From Cryptomeria japonica (lineage: Eukaryota; Streptophyta; Pinopsida; Cupressales; Cupressaceae): a stretch of 64,000 nt of DNA. The position numbers and the translations under genes are program-made. Shown here in pieces: positions 57,533 to 64,000 of this stretch. The stretch is from positions 441,591,213 through 441,655,212 of the forward strand of contig NC_081407.1 in the NCBI RefSeq assembly GCF_030272615.1. Direction: 5' to 3'. Within the stretch, counting starts at the first letter, position 1; every line of letters starts with the position of its first letter. The notes beneath the pieces were generated by a model that was not told where the DNA came from, made no database searches, and was given only the letters and a program-made list of their open reading frames with translations.

Positions 57533-58876
57533 ATGGAAGAGTGCCAGTATCAGAAGTAGATTGATGAAGCCAATGAAATCATTGCTCAGTTGAAAGAGAG
57601 ACTGAGAAAATCTCTTGCAAAAAGGAAGGAATTAGCTCAACAACTAAATGAGAGTTAGGATATCATAGATCAACTCTTTGAATAGAGTGGATCTAAAGAA
57701 CCTAAAGAAGCAGTCTCAAAACTCATGGAAAAGAACAAGAAGCTGACCAAAGAAATTACTCATCTCAAAAGAGAACAAGAAGGTCAGGTACTAAGAATGA
57801 CTGAGATACTGGAAGCGAGCAGAAGTGTTGATGAAAGAAAAAGGGAGGCAGAAGAAGAACTGTAAAAAACTAAAAGAGCCAGAAGGCTTACTAAAGATGC
57901 TCTGAGAGAAAATGATCCAATCATGATTGAGAAAGATGAATAAATCCAAGTTCTAACTCAAGAGAATGAATATATATGCAAACATCTGAATGAAAATGTA
58001 GAAGAAAAGGAGAAGTTGATGAAAGAGATTGAAAAACTCAGGAGTGAGTTGAAAAATGAGAATGAGAGAAATGAGAAGCTGAGAAAGTTCAATGAAAGCT
58101 TTGAGATGGTAGATAAACAGTTGAAAGCTCAGAGAAGAACAAAGGATATAACCGGCCTTGGTTTCCCCAGTTCAAGTCCTATGGAAACTGGAGAATCATC
58201 TAAATCCAAAAAGATGAAGGATGATAAAAGAAACCATCTAGAAGAAAAAGGTATGAAGTCCTACAAATTCTCTTGTAATCATTGTGGTAAGTCAGGTCAT
58301 AAGACCAATGACTATAGAAACAAATCGGTTAGTCAAAAGAAGACTTTCACCTTTGATGGTTATTGCCATAATTGTCATAAGTATGGCCACACTACTTATG
58401 AGTGCAGATCTCAATCTAGCAGTATGCCAAATGGAAGAATATTTACTGGACATTGCTTCACATGCAATAAGTTTGGACACAGATCTAAAGAATGCAGGTT
58501 CAAGACAAATGTATCAAGATCATCATTCAAACTGGTTAGTCCTATCAAAAGGAGTAATCAATTGAATGCCACCTATTTCACGTGTGGTAGTCTTGGTCAT
58601 GTTGCAGAAAACTGCAGAATGAGAATGGGTTAGAGAAAAAATTTAGGTTCATGGAGGACAACTAGTATGGCATGCTTTAATTGCCATAAGATCGACCATT
58701 TATCTAGAGAATGTAGGAGCCAATCCTACAACTGGTCTATAGAAAAGAACCGGTCTAGCAAGAAGAAAGAGCAAAATGACCTGAAAGGAAAGAAGACAAC
58801 TAAAGAAATAAGAGATCAAATGAAAAAGACATGGATCAAGAAGGATGAAGGAGAAGACAGACAAGAACATTTTTAA
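57533..58876 (+). pseudogene. P2 ORF1, coiled coil plus five CCHC zinc knuckles
   Basis: One frame of 448 codons starts at ATG 57533 (MEECQYQK) and has no frameshift. Internal stops are all TAG or TAA, at 57557, about 57656, 57683, 57863, 57941 and 58631; several sit in Gln-rich coiled-coil context and are most simply former Gln codons. Residues 1-215 are almost continuous heptad-rich coiled coil (AQLKERLRKSLAKRKELAQQ, EKEKLMKEIEKLRSEL). Five knuckles follow between 58273 and 58715: CNHCGKSGHKTNDY, CHNCHKYGHTTYEC, CFTCNKFGHRSKEC, YFTCGSLGHVAENC and CFNCHKIDHLSREC. Three have a damaged residue. It probably binds the element's RNA; the family is otherwise unrecognised. Confidence 0.78.
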
Positions 58877-59376
58877 ACCAAGTCATCATCCATCGGTGAT
58901 GACAATTCCACTTCTAACTAGGCATACTGATGCCCAGGGGGAGCACACATGGTGAGATTCTTCTTGAATCCCCTCAACAAATATAAGGATGTTTTTATCT
59001 GCATAGTTGTGATGCATAAAATCTAGTCTAAAAATTCTTAATTGAAGTTTGTCCTATGAGTTATTTATTTGAGTATCGGTATCGGCAATAAATAACCGAT
59101 AAAGTCAAATCGGTTTACTTTAAGTTGTGAGTTTCAAATCTGACTGTTGGATCCTAGTGCCAGTAAATCTCCATGGATAGATAAGGAAATGTTAGCACAT
59201 GTTCATTTACACTAACTTCTTGTGAACTTTCTTGAGCTCCTATGTGATCAAAGGCAATTTTAAATTTTCCAAAGCTTTGTCTGTGCGTAAAATTCAAGCA
59301 GAGCGATAGTGGTGTTTGGTATTCCCTAGGGAAGGGTTTTCAACCATGTCTGAGAAAATCTTGTTTGAAGGTCATC
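58877..59376 (+). other. P2 spacer between ORF1 and ORF2
   Basis: About 500 bp with no supported gene. It includes GCCCAGGGGGAGCAC near 58931, which resembles a purine tract. Confidence 0.45.
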
Positions 59377-62300
59377 ATGGCAGCACCATTATCGACTCTT
59401 GTATTGGTTGAAGATATCAAGGAACCCCAACCCGAGTTCAAGCTACACCCGATGAAAGCCAGTGAAATCGACAAGACCAGTGCTTTATCATTTGTGCCCT
59501 CTGGCATATTGTTGGCAGAAGATATTCGCTCCTACATTCATTGCAAGCTCGAAGAACTTGGAGATAAGTTCATTTGAAATGATTTTGATGGGTTCTGTGA
59601 CAATGATAAATTGAAAGCAGAATTTCTACGTCAAAAGACAAAGGGTTTGGCTAATGCTATTGACTTTCCTAATCAGTTTCATGGTGACTGGGTTAGATAT
59701 GTACTGAGCAGGGTTCATGATCAATTTATGTGGTTCGAAGGTAATGCACCGATCAAGATCACAAAGGAGGTGATTTGAAGATTGATAGGGTTCAGTGCAA
59801 CTGGTGAAGCATTAACCCTAAGAATGATTTCATCAACAAAATTTACCCAATTAACCAAATCTCGGTGTGATAGTAGAGCAATGAAAATCACCCATATCAA
59901 GGATGTCGAAGTAAGATTTGCCACTACAGTGTTGGGATACAGGGTTTATCAATCAAGTTGGATGAATAGTGTGTCGAGTGGTGCCATCCATGCTAGATAC
60001 CAAATTATCAAAGAGAATGCAACATATGATATATGTGAGATGATTCAAAGTTAATTCATGGTGAACATAGAAAGAATAAGAATCAATCTTTCAAATATGG
60101 CTCTCTACTAGTATGTATATTTTTCTATGTGCAAAAATATTTTCCCGGTAAGGATAGTGTAGTATGGTCACAAGAGAAGCATATCATCGTTCAGATAGGT
60201 GAAATGATTAGGGATCTGGGAAATAAATTTGGGGAAGAAATATGGGGATATTTTAAGGAATTCCAAATTAGGATGCACAAAAGAGAAAGAATTCCAACTG
60301 GAATAGTGAAAAAATACAAAGACAACATCTGTTTTCTTGTAGACATAGACTATTGTATTATTCAAGTAGTTCAACCTAGAGCTTTTTGGGTTCCACCTAT
60401 GGGCTATGAGGCTACAACAGATCTTGTTAAAATTCATATCAATATGCTTCTGTCTAAACTGGTAGACTTGAAGGAAAAAAGGTTTGGAACATATGAGGAT
60501 GCAAGCTCTAAAATTAAACAGGAACTTCAAGTGCTTGTCATAAAAGGAAAAGTAAGGAAAATGATTGATACCCTTGATAAGAAATATGGAGGTGAAGCAT
60601 CTGGTGCCACTACCTCCATCGGTGTGAGTGTGCAAATAGGGGTCACACCTAATAAAGATGAAGAATCAACAGGTGGAAAGAAGAAAGTAACAAAGACAAA
60701 ATCTAAGGGGATTTCAGCAACCAAGCCTGCAACATACTCAAAGGAAAAGGATCTAAATACTCTGGTATCTTCACCAATTAAAGATAGACTAGTAGGAGTG
60801 ACTTACACTAGAAAGAAAAAGAGTGATCCAAAACCTAAAAAGTATGAGAAAGAAGGCGATATCACTGACACCTTATCAGATGTGGAAATAAAGGAGGTTA
60901 GAAGAAGTGGGAGGAACAAAGCTCCACTAATTGATGAGTTGGTGCATGGGATCAAAGAGTTTGGAGGTCTAGGTGGTGTTGGAAGGAGATATTCCATCAG
61001 TAATGAAGAAGACAAAAGGAAAATTGAGGAAGCCTTGATTTGGAACCTGCACAATTTTTGTAGGACTCCTAGTGAATTATATGGGATTATCCCATCAAAC
61101 CTACTAGATCACATTGAAGGAAGATGGAAGACAACTCTAGTTACTGAAAATGAACTCAGAATAAAAGCACTCATGGAAGTGTAGCATGACTTAGACCTTG
61201 AAGAAGCTTCACTGGTGGCTCAAGCATGCATTCAAAATTTCAAAATAAGGAATAAAACTGGGAGAGTGGTAGTAGGAGAAGTGGGAGGAGTACATGCTAA
61301 AGGTGTTGCCTTGTGGAAGGAAATTATGAACCAGCAAAAGAAAATTGAAGAAATTGAAAAAGAAACAAAACAGGACAAAGGTGCAGTTGTCCTTGTCAAA
61401 GGAAAAGCCAAGGAAAAAGACTCCACTGAAGAATTTGATACTTTCTCAGTTGAGGACATAATTGTAAATTTTGTGTCAGACATCCCTAATGTGACAAAGG
61501 GTATCGAACAACTGGTTCATACTTCACCGCTGAAGGAAGCTGATAAAACTAAGCTTTCTGGTCAAGATGAAGTGTTAGTTGAAGATATTCCTTATGAGGA
61601 TACACCTCATAGAACCTTATTGACACCAAATTCTAATCTCTCTCAAGAAGGAAAAGAGGAAGAAAATAAGACAAAGGAAGAGAAGAGAATAGAGGAAGAG
61701 AAGAAAACAGAGGAAGGAAAAGAGGAAGAAAAGAAAGTAGAAGAAGGAAAAGAGGAAGAAAACAAGACATAGAAAGAGAAGAGAACGGAGGAAGGAAATG
61801 AGGAAGAGAATAAAATAGAGGAAGGAAAAGGGGAAGAAAAGGAATTAGAGGAAGGAAAAGAGAAAGAGAAGAAAGCAGAGGAAGGAAAAGAGGAAGAGAG
61901 GAAGGAAAAGAGGAAGATAAGAAAATAAAGGATAACACAGTAGTGATGGATACCCCTCTGGCAAAGATGAAGTTAGACTTAGACAATGAAAGTGAAAAGA
62001 AAAAGGTAATAATCATCACATCAAATAGCTCAGAAGTTGAGACTTTAGAAATGGAAGAAGGAACAGAGGAGGAAGAAGAAGGTGACTTGATCATTGATAT
62101 AAAAAATGACCCCCAAACAATTGATGAAAGTCTCAGAAAAACTAAGAGAGAAGAAAAAGAAGGCAAGAATCCTCACTTCTGCCAAAATAATTCTCTCTGA
62201 TCTCACCCCAAACATTGTAGTTGATGATACTACACCCATTATTGATCAGTTGGATACTCTGGTTAAAGCAATTAGTTAAGAGGCAACTGATATGGAGAAG

Positions 62301-62855
62301 GTTACAGTAAGGCAATATGAAACAAAGTGAGGAGATAACCTAATGAAGCAGATAACAGTTGGAAAAGTTGCTCTTTCCACTAGAACAAAATAAGTTAAGA
62401 CCATACTATAGCAAGTTAGTCAACTATTGATGAAATTTTCAAACTTTCTTGTTTTAATCAAAGACTTAGAAGATAAAAGAAATCAGATTCAAAAGGAGAC
62501 TCAAGATCTGGTAAGCTTGTTTGATCCCCTTAGTAGTTCAACATCAACCTTTACTAGAAAAGTCAAAATGCTCAATCATAAAATCAGAAGGTTGAAAGAT
62601 GAAGAAGATAAAAGAAGTCTTAGTTTGTTAGAGCTCTAGTGTTATTTAGCACCAATTATTGATTTCATGCAACTGATCATTAATGAAGCTGACCACCTAA
62701 TACATGCACCTGACTGTAAGACAGTTGATGATATGGAGGCTTTCATTGCAATTTTACATGGCAACTTCACCACCATGAAACAAATTCAATCTTCATGGGA
62801 ATCTTCCTTGAAAGTGGCTCAAGAAAACTTTAAAGAGATTTTTGCTTTATTTTGA
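59377..62855 (+). pseudogene. P2 ORF2, large unrecognised protein
   Basis: It starts at ATG 59377 (MAAPLSTL). Blocks shared with P1 ORF2 are YVLSRVHDQFMWF, KITKEVI, MNSVSSGAIHARYQ, then DICEMIQS...SFKYGSLLVCIFFYVQKYFPG at about residues 215-255, and PRAFWVPPMGYEA. Stops (59575, 59776, 60052) and a frameshift near 60090 break the first third; 60129-61184 is open. The middle is Lys-rich (TYTRKKKSDPKPKK). A Glu/Lys minisatellite-coded stretch covers 61640-61930. The last part (62427-62855) is helical. There is no polymerase, protease or integrase motif. The full span is about 1160 codons. Confidence 0.7.
61640..61930 (+). repeat. Glu/Lys-coding minisatellite in P2 ORF2
   Basis: Imperfect units of about 27-36 bp built from GAGGAAGGAAAAGAGGAAGA encode EEGKEEE/KKK-type repeats. 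A TAG at 61770 and a frame change near 61900 fall inside it. Confidence 0.85.
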
Positions 62856-63047
62856 CAAATTTTCTTGTGAATAGTCTTTGCCATTGATGGCAAAAGGGGG
62901 AATTTTGGAATCTTGTGAGGAACAGGGGCCAGGACTAGAGCTGGCACAACTTTGTTTGGAATCTTGTCAAGAATAGGGGCCAGGGACATAGCTGCCACAG
63001 TTTTGTAGTGGTTTGTAGTATTTGCCACCAATGCCAAAGGGGGAGTT
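62856..63047 (+). other. P2 3' untranslated region with twin purine tracts
   Basis: GGCAAAAGGGGGAA (62888-62902) and GCCAAAGGGGGAG (63033-63045) lie about 145 bp apart. A 50-bp phrase (GGAATCTTGT.AGGAA.AGGGGCCAGG) is tandemly repeated between them. Confidence 0.75.
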
Positions 63048-64000
63048 TTTTGGCATACTGATATTGTTTTGTATGATAGGAAAATAGTATGGTTGTCATT
63101 GTTGGCAACATCATCTCCTTAGTCTTCACAGTCCATCGACAGGAAGTAGACCGGCAAGCAAAGAGTAGACCGACAAGCGGTGAGTAGATCGGCAAATTCC
63201 ATCAGCAGTGAGTAGACCGGCAAGCAGTGAGTAGACCGACAAACAATAAGAAGATTAGGTAGCTGTGAGTATATTGGCACAGAAGAGGTTCATCGGCTAA
63301 GTAAAGAACGGAGTGGTATACAAGAGGAAATCGTCTAGACAGGTTTTGATCGGTACACCAAAAGAGTTGGTAACCGACAGACTGGTAACATTCAGTTACA
63401 ACCAACTAAATAGGGAGTCTTCTCTCAGTCAACCAGCAGAATTATCGGCATGTTCGACTAAGTTGACAAAGATTCCCATATGATTTTAGAGGTGCAATGT
63501 AAGGCCTGACAATGGAATTGTGAAAGGTATGTTTTGGAGGAAAGTTGGTGATAGACTAAAAGGGTCTATAAATACACATATCTTATTCTTGAGATGGTTG
63601 TTGTCAAGGTGATTAAAAATTATGTGAAATTGGACACAGGGGGAGTTTAAGAGAGTACAGAGCCGAATAATAGAAGACCAATAGAGTGGAGTTTTACAAA
63701 GTGGTGACTCAAGTGACAGAGGACTGATAGTGTGATATTCAAGGATTAGCAAATTGGCAAAAGGCAGAATTGATAGTGCATTAAGCAGATCAGATTTGTA
63801 TAGAACAAACACAACCGATGCAGATCTAGTGTGATTCTTTTGTGTGATCTGACTAGGCTAATGAGTAGCAGTTTTAGCAGATCATCCATCTATTGCTTTC
63901 TAACAACTGCAACATAAATCCCTTAACTGGGTGGACTTTAACAAGTCCCATTGTAAAAATCCCTTAACCGGGTGACATCTTAACTGATATTCTAAGTCCT
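63048..64000 (+). repeat. P2 3' LTR, cut by window end
   Basis: It matches the first 950 bp or so of 56238-57474. The first bases are TT where the 5' copy has TG. The U3 tandem units (about 63125-63245) are more numerous and irregular than in the 5' copy. TATA box at 63567-63574. Confidence 0.9.

Larger units (their letters stand above)
56238..64000 (+). mobile_element. P2, non-autonomous copia-like LTR element, cut by window end
   Basis: The 5' LTR (56238-57474), primer site, ORF1 with five CCHC knuckles, ORF2, twin purine tracts and 3' LTR (63048 onward) repeat the plan of P1. ORF1 and ORF2 are homologous to P1's but diverged, and the LTR sequences differ, so this is a separate subfamily. 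No polymerase or integrase is present. The right end and target duplication lie beyond the window. Confidence 0.82.

Noticed and set aside
61633..62166. 177-codon antisense frame rich in Leu, Ser and Phe
   Set aside because: It is the mirror of the Glu/Lys repeat of P2 ORF2.

Overview
The window is nuclear DNA of a large-genome seed plant. It is built almost entirely of nested, decayed LTR retrotransposons with plant-type Ty3/gypsy and Ty1/copia domains; a gymnosperm is my best guess, with low confidence. I found no ordinary host gene, no tRNA or rRNA gene and no CRISPR array. Nearly every coding region carries in-frame stops. Where a homologous copy can be compared, most of these stops fit C-to-T change at glutamine, arginine or tryptophan codons, as expected of methylated, silenced transposons.

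Region 1 (1-33803, minus strand) is one Ty3/gypsy element of Tat/Ogre-like layout, called G1 here. In element order it has a 5' LTR (27512-33803), a primer site, gag, protease, an extra RNase H, reverse transcriptase, the usual RNase H, integrase (ending 4834) and a 3' LTR (4689 running off the window start). Its LTR is about 6.3 kb and contains a single reading frame of about 1209 codons (ORF-L), present in both LTRs. G1 itself appears to sit in the integrase region of an older copia element, C3 (33804-35116).

Region 2 (7430-23064) is a copia element, C1 (minus), inserted in G1's reverse transcriptase. Inside C1's 3' LTR lies a plus-strand element, N3 (8951-16850), flanked by a perfect 5-bp target duplication. 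N3 has LTRs, a gag gene and a protease-like ORF but no polymerase or integrase, so it is a terminal-repeat-with-gag (TR-GAG) type non-autonomous element.

Region 3 (35117-46495) holds R1, a 3.3-kb TG...CA repeat (a possible solo LTR), then a plus-strand copia element C2 (40200-46495). The 5' part of C2 was duplicated in tandem together with its genomic flank (38437-40178). C2's 3' LTR is cut off and fused to the next element.

Region 4 (46496-64000) holds two related plus-strand non-autonomous elements, P1 (46496-53125) and P2 (56238-64000). They share primer site, purine tracts and LTR features with the copia elements. Instead of a polymerase they carry ORF1 (coiled coil plus an array of four or five CCHC zinc knuckles) and a large unrecognised ORF2 of about 1130-1160 codons. 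Between them lie R2, a second partial copy of the 3.3-kb repeat, and a spacer with a GC-rich minisatellite and TA/TG microsatellites.

The most interesting result is that ORF-L (inside a gypsy LTR) and ORF2 of P1 and P2 (inside copia-like non-autonomous elements) have nearly equal length, a similar layout and a similar motif block at the same distance from the N terminus (about residues 215-280). This suggests one uncharacterised plant retroelement protein family riding on at least two unrelated retrotransposon lineages.
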